A program made the translations under genes and the position numbers. The notes beneath the pieces were generated by a model. The model was not told the DNA's origin, ran no database searches, and was given only the letters and a program-made list of their open reading frames with translations. 64,000 bases of DNA. It comes from Actinomyces mediterranea (GTDB lineage Bacteria; Actinomycetota; Actinomycetes; Actinomycetales; Actinomycetaceae). This document shows positions 36,072 through 46,056 of this stretch, piece by piece (the stretch's first letter is position 1; the number at the start of each line of letters is the position of its first letter). The stretch covers positions 620,001 to 684,000 of the forward strand of contig NZ_FTPB01000004.1 of the NCBI RefSeq assembly GCF_900155595.1, given 5' to 3'.

Positions 36072-37580
36072 TCACAGCCCTTCGGCGAGTCGGTGGTAGG
36101 ACTGGTTCCAGCGGATGCGCTCGTGGAAGTCGGCGGCTGTCGTCGATTCGTCGATGACGAGGAGTTCCATCTGCGCGATTCTTGCGAACATCTCCCAGAC
36201 GTCGGGGCCGATCTGCGTCGTCATCGCCGTATGGTGCGCTCCTCCCGCAGTCAGCCACGCCTCGACCGAGGTGTACAGGTCGGGGGCGGGGCGCCACATG
36301 ACGCGGGCGACGGGGAGCTTGGGCATGTCGTGGGGAGGTTCGACGACCTCGACGACATTCGCGGTGAGGCGGAAGCGGTCGCGCATATCGGATAGGGCGA
36401 CGACGACGCCCGGGCGCGGAGCCGCATTGAATACCATGCGGACCGGATCCTCGCGGTTTCCGATGCCCAGCGGGTGGATCTCGATGCGCACCCGCTCCGG
36501 GGTCAGCGACGGGCACACTTCGAGCATGTGCGCGCCGAGGATCAATTCGTCGCCGGGGACGAGGTTGTAGGTGTAGTCCTCCATGAGGGAGGCGCCGCCG
36601 GGCAGTCCCTCGCCCATGACCTTCGCCGCGCGCACGAGGATCGCGGTTTTCCAGTCGCCCTCGGCGCCAAAACCGTACCCGTCGGCCATGAGGCGCTGGA
36701 CGGCGAGGCCGGGCAGCTGGCGCAGCTCCCCGAGGTCCTCGAAGTTCGTGGTGAAGGCGGTGGCGCCGCGCTCGTCGAGGAAGGCGCGCATGGCGATCTC
36801 CTGGCGCGCGGCGTAGCGCAGCGACTCGTGGCGATCACCCGTCGAGCGCAACTCGTCGGCGACGTCGTAACGCTCTTCGTAGAGGGCGACGAGGGCGTCG
36901 ACTGCGGCCTCGTCCACCGCGTCGACTGCGGCGACGAGGTCGTTGACGCCCCACGTGGTGACGGAGACGCCGAGCTTGCGCTCCGCCTCGGTCTTGTCGC
37001 CCTCGGTGACGGCGACATTGCGCATATTGTCGCCGAAGCGGACGACGCGCATGGAGTTCGTCGCGGCCCAGCCGACGGCGGCCCGCATCCACTTCGCGAC
37101 CCTGTCCGTGACCGCCGGGTTCGAGGCGTGTCCGACGACGGTGGTGCGCGAGACGCCGAGGCGGGTGAGGATGTAGGCGTACTCGCGGTCGCCGTGGGCG
37201 GCCTGGTTGAGGTTCATGAAATCCATGTCGATGGTGTCCCAGGGGATTTCAATATTCGCCTGGGTCGCCAGGTGCAGAAGCGGCTTGGAGAGGACTTCGA
37301 GGCCGCGGATCCACATCTTCGCGGGGCTGAAGGTGTGCATCCAGGAGATGACGCCAATGACCGAGTCATCCGCCGAAGCGTCGAGCATGGCGCGGCGGAT
37401 CGAGTCGGAATCCTTGAGGACGGGTTTCCATACGACGGGTGCGGGAAGGACTCCGGATTCATTGAGCAGGCGGACGACCTCTTGGGATTGTTCCGCCACC
37501 GTTGTGAGGGTCTCTTCGCCGTACAGGTCCTGGCTGCCGGTGTAGAACCAGACTTCACGGCCGTCGTAGAAACTGGTCAT
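36072..37580 (-). CDS. araA: L-arabinose isomerase
   Basis: 502 aa. It converts L-arabinose to L-ribulose. N-terminal [17 protein letters not shown] is the family start. Active-site acids and metal ligands lie in [28 protein letters not shown] and EVCPSLT, with His near LGIGNREDP and GGAHHTAM. Its ATG shares one base with the araD stop (TGATG), indicating coupled translation. Confidence 0.95.
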   Translation of the reverse strand: MTSFYDGREVWFYTGSQDLYGEETLTTVAEQSQEVVRLLNESGVLPAPVVWKPVLKDSDSIRRAMLDASADDSVIGVISWMHTFSPAKMWIRGLEVLSKPLLHLATQANIEIPWDTIDMDFMNLNQAAHGDREYAYILTRLGVSRTTVVGHASNPAVTDRVAKWMRAAVGWAATNSMRVVRFGDNMRNVAVTEGDKTEAERKLGVSVTTWGVNDLVAAVDAVDEAAVDALVALYEERYDVADELRSTGDRHESLRYAARQEIAMRAFLDERGATAFTTNFEDLGELRQLPGLAVQRLMADGYGFGAEGDWKTAILVRAAKVMGEGLPGGASLMEDYTYNLVPGDELILGAHMLEVCPSLTPERVRIEIHPLGIGNREDPVRMVFNAAPRPGVVVALSDMRDRFRLTANVVEVVEPPHDMPKLPVARVMWRPAPDLYTSVEAWLTAGGAHHTAMTTQIGPDVWEMFARIAQMELLVIDESTTAADFHERIRWNQSYHRLAEGL

Positions 37581-38323
37581 CAGGCATTTTCCTTGCTGGT
37601 GGGGGCGGCGTCGTGCTGTCCGTAGACGTTCTGGTAGCGGTTGAAGAGGGAGTCGATCTTGTCCTGGGGGATCGGGATAGGTTCGCCGAGTTGGCGGGCG
37701 ATGTGCACGGTGCGGGCCACTTCTTCGACCATGGCCGCGGCTTTGACTGCGGCGCGCGCATCGGCGCCGATGGTGAAGGGGCCGTGGTTCTGCATGAGGA
37801 CGGCGGGGCTGCGCGACTCCTTAAGCGTGTCGACGATGCCGCGACCGATCGAGTCGTCCCCGATGAGGGCGAAAGGACCGACGGGGACCTCGCCGCCGAA
37901 TTCGTCCCCCATCATGGTCAGGACGCAGGGGATCGCCTCGCCGCGCGCCGCCCATGCGGTCGCGTAGGTGGAGTGGGTGTGTACGACGCCTCCGACGTGG
38001 GGCATGTGCGTGTACACGTAGGCGTGGGCCGCGGTGTCTGACGAGGGTGAGCCTTCGCCCTGCACGAGGTTCCCCTCGAGGTCGCATACGACCATGGATT
38101 CCGGGGTGAGGTCGTCGTAGGACACGCCGGAGGGCTTGATGACGAGCAGATCCTGTGAGCCGTCCGGGGCGGGGCCGACGATGCGCTGGGACACATTGCC
38201 CGCCGTCCAGACGATCAGCTCCCATTTGGGCAGCTCCGAGTGCAGTGCCGCAACGACCTCGCGTGTGCGCTGTACCTCTTCGGCGAACCCGGGTGTCCAG
38301 GTGTTCGGATCACGATGATCCAT
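37580..38323 (-). CDS. araD: L-ribulose-5-phosphate 4-epimerase
   Basis: About 247 aa from the ATG at 38323, with AAGGAG upstream. It converts L-ribulose-5-phosphate to D-xylulose-5-phosphate. Class II aldolase fold: [41 protein letters not shown] and [13 protein letters not shown] (zinc His pair), and the later His in [12 protein letters not shown]. First gene of the araD-araA-galK operon, with the operator-like sequence about 90 bp before the start. Confidence 0.95.
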   Translation of the reverse strand: MDHRDPNTWTPGFAEEVQRTREVVAALHSELPKWELIVWTAGNVSQRIVGPAPDGSQDLLVIKPSGVSYDDLTPESMVVCDLEGNLVQGEGSPSSDTAAHAYVYTHMPHVGGVVHTHSTYATAWAARGEAIPCVLTMMGDEFGGEVPVGPFALIGDDSIGRGIVDTLKESRSPAVLMQNHGPFTIGADARAAVKAAAMVEEVARTVHIARQLGEPIPIPQDKIDSLFNRYQNVYGQHDAAPTSKENA

Positions 38324-38412
38324 GGGTACTCCTTCGTATCGGTGAGAGTGCGGAATCCGGAGCGTCTCAGCGCCTCGGACGCTTCTCTTCACACGTCGTG
38401 ACAACAGCTCAA

Positions 38413-38427
38413 GGTTAACGCTCACAC
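38413..38427. promoter_or_regulatory. Operator-like site upstream of araD
   Basis: GGTTAACGCTCACAC, differing at one base from the site before araB. On the opposite strand it reads GTGTGAGCGTTAACC with the central CG half-site symmetry of LacI-family operators. It is the likely target of the adjacent LacI-type regulator. Confidence 0.7.
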
Positions 38428-38508
38428 TAGCGTGATTTCAAGGTTTTCCATCTTTAGAAAGAGAGCGGTCCCGCCAGTTTTCATCTGGCGATTCCCGATC
38501 AGCAGGCG

Positions 38509-39537
38509 TCATGCCCCGCGCGGGGCCGCCGTGGATGCGCGGACGACGAGATGGGAGGGAAGACTCACGCCGTCGGGCGTCGAGCCCCCGATCGCCACGA
38601 TCATGGTGTCAATGATCTTGCGGCCGATCTCCTCGAAGTCCTGGGCGACAGTCGTCAGCGCAGGACGGTAATAGCGTGCCTGCGGCAGATCGTCGAAGCC
38701 CGCAACCGACACGTCCTCGGGGATGCGGATCCCGCTCTCCGCGAACGCCCTGTACATGCCGAGCGCGATCTCGTCATTCGCGCAGAACACGGCGGTAGGA
38801 AGATCACCCTTCGCCATTGCCCGGCCCTCCTGATAGCCCACCTCGGCGGACCATCCGCGGGCGCCGAGGTCGCGCAGGCGAAGGCCGCGCTCGCTCAGCA
38901 TGGTCCGCCAGACGTTCTCGCGGATCCGTGCCTCGTATGCCCTCGGGGGGCCGCCGACATGAGCGATATCAACGTGACCGAGGCTGACGAGATGATGAAT
39001 GAGCTCCCGGGTGCCCGCCTCCTGATCGATGGTGGCGACCACGGCGTTGGGCAGGGAATCGACCGGGGCGGCGATCACCGCGACGAGGGGGATGTCCAAT
39101 TGCGCGTCCCCGATATCGGAGACGATGTCACGGGTCGGCGCGATGAAGACGAGCCCCTCGACGGGTAGGCCGAGGAAACGGTCGAGGGTTGTGCGGACGG
39201 CCTCGTCATCATCATCGTCGATCGGCGAGACGACCGTGTAATAGCCTGCCGATCGGGCCGCAATCTCCACCGCTAGGAGGATCGAAGTCGGGCCATAATG
39301 CCACGAGGAGGTGGTGATGATGCCAAGGATCCCGGACTTGCGGGTAACCAATGCCCGGGCCACCGAATTGCGGCGATAGCCGATCGCATCGATGGCGGCG
39401 CGCACGCGCTCACGGGTCTCGGGCGTGACGCGCTCGGAGTCGTTGAGGACACGGGACACGGTTTGGTGGGACACGCCAGCGGCTTTGGCGACGTCGAGAA
39501 TCGATGGGGGCCGTGAAGCGGCGCTGCGGCGCGGCAT
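38509..39537 (-). CDS. LacI-family transcriptional regulator of the arabinose locus
   Basis: About 342 aa from the ATG at 39537 (GAGGAG upstream). N-terminal helix-turn-helix and hinge: PSILDVAKAAGVSHQTVSRV, with LNDSERVTPETRERV. It continues into the periplasmic-binding-protein-like sensor (SGILGIITTSSWHYGP ... TAVFCANDEIALGMY, VSVAGFDDLPQARYYRP). It lies between the araDA-galK operon and araB, and is probably a repressor released by L-arabinose (AraR-like by role, LacI-type by fold). I see no copy of the operator at its own start. Confidence 0.88.
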   Translation of the reverse strand: MPRRSAASRPPSILDVAKAAGVSHQTVSRVLNDSERVTPETRERVRAAIDAIGYRRNSVARALVTRKSGILGIITTSSWHYGPTSILLAVEIAARSAGYYTVVSPIDDDDDEAVRTTLDRFLGLPVEGLVFIAPTRDIVSDIGDAQLDIPLVAVIAAPVDSLPNAVVATIDQEAGTRELIHHLVSLGHVDIAHVGGPPRAYEARIRENVWRTMLSERGLRLRDLGARGWSAEVGYQEGRAMAKGDLPTAVFCANDEIALGMYRAFAESGIRIPEDVSVAGFDDLPQARYYRPALTTVAQDFEEIGRKIIDTMIVAIGGSTPDGVSLPSHLVVRASTAAPRGA

Positions 39538-39619
39538 TATCACTCCTCATTCACACATGCGGATAGCAGAACTGTAGGCCGAAAAAGTCGGAGCGGCACA
39601 GATAACCGCGCCGCCCCGA

Positions 39620-39830
39620 TCAGGTGATCCTCCGATCACTGGCCTCTGATCGCTGACTTCCAGCCCGGCGCTTGTTCCACACGTCGAAGGCGACGGCGAG
39701 TTCCTCGTTGGCGTTCACCGTGCCGTTCTCGGCGAGTTTCAACAGGCCCGCGATGGCGTGAGGGCCCCCACAACAAGGCTGTGTGCAGGACGGGAATCAG
39801 TTGGGAACCCTGGAACACGACATTAACAGC
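39620..39830 (-). pseudogene. Gene fragment between the regulator and araB
   Basis: The 335-bp gap holds a minus-strand frame, 39620-39757, reading AIAGLLKLAENGTVNANEEL and AVAFDVWNKRRAG, which looks like real protein. Just upstream another frame reads VFQGSQLIPVLHTALL. Together they look like the C-terminal end of a gene broken by a frameshift and missing its front. Family not recognised. Confidence 0.35.
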
Positions 39831-39878
39831 CAGAGGGCGGCGCTCCGCCGACCGTGCCTGTCCCGCCAGCCTTACGAA

Positions 39879-41492
39879 TCAGGCATCGGCTTCGGTTGCG
39901 TAGGCCGCAGCGGCAGCGTCTACAGCCGCCGCGCCTCTGAGGTAGAGTTCCATGTAGCGCTCGCACGCCGACGCATCGGCCTCGTCGGGTTCAATGACAC
40001 TGACCTGCGCAGTGGCGAAAACCCTCTTATCGAGATAGTGCGGAAGCGACTCGCCCTCGTCTCGGCATGCCGCGAAGCGCGCGAGCACGGCGATGCCCCA
40101 CGCGCCTCCCTCGCCTGCCGTCTCTCCCACTGCGACTGGCGTGCGCACGGTATCGGCGAGGATCTTCTGAGCGACCCCCGCTGTCTTGAAGATGCCGCCG
40201 TGGGCGAGAAGTCGGTCAAGGACGACGTCCTCGCGGGTGAGGATGTCCATGCCGACGCGCAGCGGGGCGAAGACGGCCATGAGCTGCGTGCGCATGAAGG
40301 TCGCGAGGTCGAGGTCGGCGGCGGGGGCGTGAAGGACCATCGGACATCCTGCGTCGACGCCGAGGATGGGCTCTGCGGCCAAGAGATTGTAGGACAGGAC
40401 GCCCGCACCATCGGCCGCGCCGGTGAGGGCATGACGGTAGAGCATGTCGTAGAGATCGCCGACTTCGAGGTCTACTCCTGCGAGCCGCGCAAACTGGGCG
40501 AAAACGCCGACCCACGTGTCGAGTTCGGAGGCGCCGTTATTCGAATGGACCATCGCGACTGGCGCCCCATCGGGGGTAGCGACTTGGTCGATCTCCACAT
40601 GGACGCCTTCGATGGCCCGGTCAAGGACGACCATCGCGAAGACCGAGGTTCCTGCGGAGACATTGCCGGTGCGCGGCGCGACGGCATTGGTCGCGACCAT
40701 GCCGGTCCCGGCGTCCCCCTCGGGCGGACACAGTGCGATCCCCGCTTCGAGTGCACCAGTCGGATCGAGGAAGCGCGCCCCCTCTTCGGTGAGGACGCCT
40801 GCAGGGTCGCCCGCTGCGAGGACCTGCGGCAGAAGCGATGTGAGGGTCCACGGAACACGGTCCTCGACGAGGGCGTCATAATCGGCGACGCAATCGGCGT
40901 CGTAGTCGAGGGTCGTAGAATCGATGGGGAACATGCCCGATGCGTCGCCGACTCCGAGGACGTGACGCCCGGTGAGCATCTGGTGGACATATCCGGCCAG
41001 AGTCGTGATCCGGTCGATCCTGGCGACGTGCTCCTCGCCATTGAGGACCGCCTGATGCAGGTGAGCGATCGACCAGCGATGGGGGATATTCACCCCGAAG
41101 AGACGGGTGAGCTCCTCGACTGCCGGACCGGTAGAGACATTGCGCCACGTTCGGAAAGGGACGAGGAGTTGCCCGTCGGCGTCGAACGCCAGGTAGCCGT
41201 GCATCATGGCGGAGATGCCGATGGCGCCGTATCCCGTGGGGGTCACGCCGTAATGCGTGGCGACCTTGGCGACGAGGTCGGCGTAGGCGCTTTGAACTCC
41301 GTGCGCCACTTCGTCGAGCGGGTAGGACCACAGGCCGTCGACGAGACGGTTTTCCCAGGCGTGCGATCCGGTGGCGATGACGTCATGGTCCGGTCCGATG
41401 AGCACCGCTTTGATGCGGGTCGAGCCGAACTCGATGCCGAGTGCCGTGTCTTTGCCTGTGATGATGTCCTGGATCGATGCGGGCTCGCTCAT
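39879..41492 (-). CDS. araB: FGGY carbohydrate kinase, ribulokinase
   Basis: 537 aa, ATG with GAGGAG upstream. It phosphorylates L-ribulose. N-terminal phosphate loop LGIEFGSTRIKAVLIG, GYGAIGISAMMHGYLAFD, catalytic Asp in VLGVGDASGMFPID, ATP-binding GNVSAGTSVFAMV, and C-terminal LLAHGGIFKT. The sequence is closer in style to ATPase folds annotated as xylulokinase/ribulokinase-like than to E. coli AraB, but the ara context and shared operator support the ribulokinase role. Confidence 0.88.
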   Translation of the reverse strand: MSEPASIQDIITGKDTALGIEFGSTRIKAVLIGPDHDVIATGSHAWENRLVDGLWSYPLDEVAHGVQSAYADLVAKVATHYGVTPTGYGAIGISAMMHGYLAFDADGQLLVPFRTWRNVSTGPAVEELTRLFGVNIPHRWSIAHLHQAVLNGEEHVARIDRITTLAGYVHQMLTGRHVLGVGDASGMFPIDSTTLDYDADCVADYDALVEDRVPWTLTSLLPQVLAAGDPAGVLTEEGARFLDPTGALEAGIALCPPEGDAGTGMVATNAVAPRTGNVSAGTSVFAMVVLDRAIEGVHVEIDQVATPDGAPVAMVHSNNGASELDTWVGVFAQFARLAGVDLEVGDLYDMLYRHALTGAADGAGVLSYNLLAAEPILGVDAGCPMVLHAPAADLDLATFMRTQLMAVFAPLRVGMDILTREDVVLDRLLAHGGIFKTAGVAQKILADTVRTPVAVGETAGEGGAWGIAVLARFAACRDEGESLPHYLDKRVFATAQVSVIEPDEADASACERYMELYLRGAAAVDAAAAAYATEADA

Positions 41493-41552
41493 GTGCTGCC
41501 ACTCCTCGTGTCGTCGTCATTGACAGTGTGCGCGACGAGCGCGCCTCCAATA

Positions 41553-41567
41553 GGTTAACGCTAACAC
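41553..41567. promoter_or_regulatory. Operator-like site upstream of araB
   Basis: GGTTAACGCTAACAC, 14 of 15 bases identical to the site before araD; the core GTTAACGCTAAC is nearly palindromic. It lies 61 bp before the araB start. Confidence 0.75.
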
Positions 41568-41694
41568 GGTGCAGATCCCCCGGGAAGGCCACACAATCTC
41601 GCAGATCAGGGCACTGATCAGATGAGCGACGCAGCACGGGGTAGACGAGGGCGCAGCACGGGTGGGGTGTGCCCGTGAGCCCTACCATGGGCGT

Positions 41695-42996
41695 ATGACT
41701 TCTTTCGAACTCGACGCAGCCTCGCACCACGCCATCGACTATCAGCACTTCCTCTTGGACTCCCCGAGTCCCTACCACGCGGCGAGCCTCGTCGCCCAGC
41801 GACTCGAAGACGCCGGATTCACGCGCCACAACGAGACCGACCCCTGGGACGCCTCACCCGGCGGCCACGTCATGCTCCGCTCCGGCGCAGTCGCCGCATG
41901 GGTCGTCCCCGACGCCGTCTCCGCGGACGCCGGCTTCCGCATCGTCGGCGCACACACCGACTCCCCGGCATTCCACATCAAACCCTCGCTCCAATCGACG
42001 ACATCGGACGGATGGGGCCAGATCGACGTCGAAGTGTACGGCGGAATGCTGTGGAACTCGTGGCTGGACCGCGAACTCGCCATCGCCGGCCGACTCATCA
42101 TGCGTGACGGATCGACCGTTCTCGTACGCACGCCCGCACTCGCACGCATCCCTCAATTAGCGATCCACCTCGACCGCAGCGTCAACACCGACGGAGTGAA
42201 ACTCGACCCTCAGCTGCACCTGCACCCCGTGTGGACCGTCGACTCACCCGAGGCGGACCTGCTCGACCTCGTCGCACGCTATTCCGGGCTCGACGACGCC
42301 TCCGAAGTCGTCGCCCACGACCTCATCCTCATCCCCACGCAGGGGCCGGGAACCTTCGGCGAGAAGGCCCAGTTCTTCGCAGCAGGCCAGCAGGACAATC
42401 TGTCATCCGTGCACGCCGGACTCACCGCGCTCGAGCGGCTGGCGGACGAGACCCCCGCGGACGGCGACATCCGGGTCTTCATGTGTTTCAACCACGAGGA
42501 GATCGGCTCGGCGACGAGGGAGGGGGCGGCGGGCCCCATCTTGGAAACGGTGCTGCAACGCACCGCCGGAGCCCTCGGCCGCGATTCGGATGCCATCGCA
42601 CGCATGTACGCGGCCTCCTCGTGCATCAGCGCCGACGCCGCCCACTCGGTCCACCCGAATTATGCCGACCGTCACGACCCGCAGACGAGGCCGGTCATGG
42701 GCCGCGGACCGATCCTCAAGATCAATGCGATCCAGCGCTATGCGACGGATGGGGAGGGGATCGCACTGTGGCTGCGCGCCTGCGACGCGGCGGGAGTCGC
42801 CTCCCAGTCCTTCGTGTCAAATAATGCGATGCCATGTGGGTCGACGATCGGGCCGATTACGGCGACTCGATTGGGCATCCTCACCGTCGATGTCGGCATC
42901 GGCCTGTTGTCGATGCACTCGGCGCGCGAGATGAGTCATGTGGACGACCTCGTCGCCTTGTCGCGCGCACTCGAATCGTATTGGGCGGGCGCCTAA
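41695..42996 (+). CDS. apeB: M18-family aminopeptidase
   Basis: 433 aa from the ATG at 41695; no clear Shine-Dalgarno, possibly a leaderless transcript. Zinc aminopeptidase motifs: FRIVGAHTDSPAFHIKP (zinc His-x-Asp), AGQQDNLSSVHAGL (bridging Asp), MCFNHEEIGSAT (catalytic Glu-Glu), AAHSVHPNY, and MPCGSTIGPI near the C-terminus with MHSAREMSH (last zinc His). Cytosolic peptidase removing N-terminal acidic or neutral residues. Monocistronic, divergent from araB. Confidence 0.92.
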   Translation: MTSFELDAASHHAIDYQHFLLDSPSPYHAASLVAQRLEDAGFTRHNETDPWDASPGGHVMLRSGAVAAWVVPDAVSADAGFRIVGAHTDSPAFHIKPSLQSTTSDGWGQIDVEVYGGMLWNSWLDRELAIAGRLIMRDGSTVLVRTPALARIPQLAIHLDRSVNTDGVKLDPQLHLHPVWTVDSPEADLLDLVARYSGLDDASEVVAHDLILIPTQGPGTFGEKAQFFAAGQQDNLSSVHAGLTALERLADETPADGDIRVFMCFNHEEIGSATREGAAGPILETVLQRTAGALGRDSDAIARMYAASSCISADAAHSVHPNYADRHDPQTRPVMGRGPILKINAIQRYATDGEGIALWLRACDAAGVASQSFVSNNAMPCGSTIGPITATRLGILTVDVGIGLLSMHSAREMSHVDDLVALSRALESYWAGA

Positions 42997-43036
42997 CGCC
43001 GCGCCGCTTCTCGGGGTCCGATGCGTCAGCGTGGGT

Positions 43037-43543
43037 TCAGAACTCGAATGCGGCGGCCTCGTGCCCTGACAGGGCCCGTTGAATAACCCGCGTGAATCGC
43101 TCATTCATCTCGGGCAGTTCGTCGCCGCGCACGAAGCGCGCGTCCGTATTCTCCCCATCTGCGGGCCACGGTTCCCCGCCCTCCCATATGAGCAGGAAGG
43201 CGCTGTCGAGATAGACGGCGCGGTCCCCATTCGGGTATGTCATCGGTCCGACGACTTCGGTGGACACGAGCCGCAGCGGGCGGGCGCGCACCCCTGCTTC
43301 TTCTTCTACTTCGCGCACGAGTGCGGCGGCGGGCTCCTCGCCGGGGTCGACGATGCCCGTCACGGGCGTCCACCTGCCATTGTCGGAGCGTTTGACGATG
43401 AGGATCTCCACGTCGGCGGGATCGAGACAGGCACGCGGGTCGTGCCCGTCCGTGCGCACGACGACACCGGTCACCCCCGGCATCCACAGCAAGTCGTGGC
43501 CGATGTGCCTGCGCAGTTCAAGCACGAAGTCCGGTGTCGTCAT
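43037..43543 (-). CDS. NUDIX hydrolase
   Basis: About 168 aa from the ATG at 43543 (a GTG three codons upstream is possible). The NUDIX box GX5EX7REUXEEXGU is complete: GIVDPGEE ... ALVREVEEEAGV. It hydrolyses a nucleoside diphosphate linked to another moiety; substrate unknown. Convergent with the aminopeptidase gene. Confidence 0.88.
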   Translation of the reverse strand: MTTPDFVLELRRHIGHDLLWMPGVTGVVVRTDGHDPRACLDPADVEILIVKRSDNGRWTPVTGIVDPGEEPAAALVREVEEEAGVRARPLRLVSTEVVGPMTYPNGDRAVYLDSAFLLIWEGGEPWPADGENTDARFVRGDELPEMNERFTRVIQRALSGHEAAAFEF

Positions 43544-43739
43544 GTCCACCACCCTACCCCGATGATCATCTGCTCCTCGCGGTACCTACCGCTAATCTGC
43601 ACACAGTTTCACTCCCGACGACACGGTCGAACGGGAAGAGTTTCTCATATACGCAGTTCAAAGCCGACTCTCCATGTCAGCACATGAGCGTGCGAGGAGA
43701 AACTGTGTGCGTTTGTGCGGGTGCGGGAAGGCACCCGGC

Positions 43740-45308
43740 TCACAGGCTCCAGATGAGGGGGACCAGGAAGATCTTGATAACGATGGAAAAGGCGAAGAGA
43801 GTCGCATAGGCCGCTTCGATCCGCTCATCGGCGACGCGGGCGTCGGCGGCCTGCAGAACTGCGGGCTGACCGAGGAACCCGGCGACTCCGCCCGCGCTGC
43901 GCGCTGCCGACAGACCCGCGAATCTCCCGGCGAGTGCTTGGGCAACGCAGCAGATGATGACGATGACGAAGGCGAGCAGTGCGGCCCTCCATCCCATGTC
44001 GGAGGCGAGCAGGGATGCCAATTCGGGACCTGCGCCCAGGCCGAGCCCGGCGAGGAAGAGCATGAGCCCGATCTGACGGATCGTGAGGTTCGCCGATGTC
44101 GGCAGGGTCCACACCATCGGCCCCGTTCGTCGAAGCGCCCCGAGCAGCATTCCGACGATGAGAGGGCCTGCGGCCGATCCCAGTTGGAAGGCGGCGCCGC
44201 CCGGCATGGGGAAAGGGACCGCGCCGAGGAGCAAACCGAGGACCATGCCGATGCCGAACGCCATCGCATCCACTTCCGAGATGCGTTTCTGCGAATCCCC
44301 GAGCCACGTCTGAATGGCGTCGAGCTCAGCGGTGGGAACGACGACTGCGACGTGGTCGCCGAGTTGGAGGTCGAGATCGTCGCGGGCGAGCAGGTCGAGG
44401 TCTCCGCGCCTCACGCGCGTAATGACCGCGCCGAAACGGGTCGTCACAGTGAGGTCGGCGATGGATCGCCCGGCAATATCCGGGTTGGACACGACGATCC
44501 TTTCGAAGGCGACGTCGCTGCGGTCGTCTTCGAGATGCCGATCGACGGGGGTGCCGACCTGGGCTGCGGCCTCTTCAATATTCGCGGGGTCCCCGACGAC
44601 GAGGACGAGATCGCCCGCATAAAGGTCCTCCCCCGGGACGACGACGCGGGTGCGGCCGTCGCGTCGCAGATACGACATGCGGACCCTCTGGTCTCGCCAC
44701 GCGGCGATCGCTCGGGTATTGATGTGCTCCTCGACTCTCACTGTCACCGTCTCAAGGCTGGATCCTGCCAGGGACGGCGTGTCCCGGTGGCCGATCCAGT
44801 GGCGGGTGACCGTCATGGTGACGACGATGATGCCGACGATCACTCCGATCGGGTAGCCGAAGGCGTAGCCGACTGCCGCCTGTGGATCGCCGGTGACGCG
44901 GGTGGCTGCGTCGAGGGCGGGCGCCGCAGTGAGGGATCCGGTGAACAGTCCGAGGGTGAGTCCCCTGGGCAGATCGAGCAGGCGTCCCCCGACGAGGGCG
45001 ACCACCGCGCCGAGAAGGGCGACCGCCGCGCAGGAGCCGAGGAGAGCCGTCTGTTTGCGCAGGTCTGCAAAGAATATGGCTCCCGCGGAGATTCCGACGG
45101 TGTAGACGAAGAATGCGAGGCCGATCTGCTGGACGATCTGCATCCCCTCGCCGATGTTCGGGTTCCACGCGGACACTGCAAGGCCGACGAAGAGCGCTCC
45201 GGCGGCTCCGAAGCGCAGCGGTCCGAATCGAATGGCGCCGAGCACGGCGCCCGCTCCCACGACGAGGAAGAGGGCGAGAAGGTGGTTCGTCTCAAGCAGG
45301 GATGCCAT
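43740..45308 (-). CDS. AspT/YidE/YbjL-type transporter
   Basis: About 522 aa. Five N-terminal membrane helices, two central RCK_C (TrkA-C) domains at about 190-370 (TVRVEEHINTRAIAAWRDQRV; FERIVVSNPDIAGRSIADL, LQLGDHVAVVVP), then five or six C-terminal helices. QQIGLAFFVYTVGISAG and RQIGLMLFLAGLGLGAG are the paired repeats of the aspartate:alanine exchanger family. Substrate unknown. It starts 10 bp after the TetR gene (or overlaps it from a GTG at 45326), so the two are probably co-transcribed. Confidence 0.85.
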   Translation of the reverse strand: MASLLETNHLLALFLVVGAGAVLGAIRFGPLRFGAAGALFVGLAVSAWNPNIGEGMQIVQQIGLAFFVYTVGISAGAIFFADLRKQTALLGSCAAVALLGAVVALVGGRLLDLPRGLTLGLFTGSLTAAPALDAATRVTGDPQAAVGYAFGYPIGVIVGIIVVTMTVTRHWIGHRDTPSLAGSSLETVTVRVEEHINTRAIAAWRDQRVRMSYLRRDGRTRVVVPGEDLYAGDLVLVVGDPANIEEAAAQVGTPVDRHLEDDRSDVAFERIVVSNPDIAGRSIADLTVTTRFGAVITRVRRGDLDLLARDDLDLQLGDHVAVVVPTAELDAIQTWLGDSQKRISEVDAMAFGIGMVLGLLLGAVPFPMPGGAAFQLGSAAGPLIVGMLLGALRRTGPMVWTLPTSANLTIRQIGLMLFLAGLGLGAGPELASLLASDMGWRAALLAFVIVIICCVAQALAGRFAGLSAARSAGGVAGFLGQPAVLQAADARVADERIEAAYATLFAFSIVIKIFLVPLIWSL

Positions 45309-45318
45309 GACTCCCACA

Positions 45319-46011
45319 CTAGTCACGCGCGCCCTTCTCCCACGCTCCTGCTCGGGTGGAACTACTCACCACCTGTTCCCGATGCTGAACCGCTCTGGGT
45401 GTGGAGAAGGCGACGATGATGGCTTCAATGACTTGCCGCAGCAGATCGGAGTCGTCGGTGTCGACTCCGAAGTAGTCGGGGCTGAGCGAGTCGAGATAGA
45501 AGATCGTGAGCATGCGCGCGATCGTTCCGGTGGGGAAGAGCGCCCGCCTGCCCATGCGGGCCAGCACATCCGAAATGATCGAGGTGACGGCGCGCTCAAT
45601 GTGCTCGCGCTGGGCTAGCGGGAACTCCGCGAGGTCCTCGCCCGCGAGCGAATGGCGCATCCGGTAGAGGTTGTACTCCATGGCGAGGATATACGTCGAC
45701 TGCTGATTGGATCTGACGGTGTCGAGGACCGTCATGATCGAGTCGATGGTCGGCGTCCCATCGAGGTGCACGAAGGCTTCTTGCAGATCATCAACGGTGC
45801 GATTGGAGCGCTCGATGAGCACGTCACGCAGGATGTCGTCGATTGAAGAGTAGTTGGAGTAGAACGCACCCCTGGTGAATCCCGCCCGCGAGACGATGTC
45901 GTCGATTCTGGCGCCACTGATGCCCTTGGCGATGAATACCTCGGTCGCGGCATCGATGAGGCGCGCACGTGTATTCGAGCGTTTGCGCAGTGCACGGGGG
46001 GAGGCGGGCAT
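45319..46011 (-). CDS. TetR-family transcriptional regulator
   Basis: 230 aa, with GAGGA before the ATG. N-terminal helix-turn-helix: TRARLIDAATEVFIAKGISG, ARIDDIVSRAGFTRGAFYSN. The C-terminal ligand domain is helical. Divergent from the MMPL transporter with a candidate operator in between, so it probably represses that drug/lipid-type exporter and itself. Confidence 0.88.
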   Translation of the reverse strand: MPASPRALRKRSNTRARLIDAATEVFIAKGISGARIDDIVSRAGFTRGAFYSNYSSIDDILRDVLIERSNRTVDDLQEAFVHLDGTPTIDSIMTVLDTVRSNQQSTYILAMEYNLYRMRHSLAGEDLAEFPLAQREHIERAVTSIISDVLARMGRRALFPTGTIARMLTIFYLDSLSPDYFGVDTDDSDLLRQVIEAIIVAFSTPRAVQHREQVVSSSTRAGAWEKGARD

Positions 46012-46056
46012 TGAGGTCCTCTCAATGTGGTGTCTGTGTTCTCACTCTACCCCCAC

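Noticed and set aside
36474-37625. 383-codon plus-strand frame across araA
   Set aside because: Antisense shadow of araA, which has all family motifs.
39783-41558. 591-codon plus-strand open frame across araB
   Set aside because: Antisense shadow of the GC-rich araB gene; composition is the mirrored third-position bias and no family motif is seen.
43674-45419. 581-codon plus-strand frame across the AspT-type transporter
   Set aside because: Extremely charged antisense translation of a membrane protein gene.
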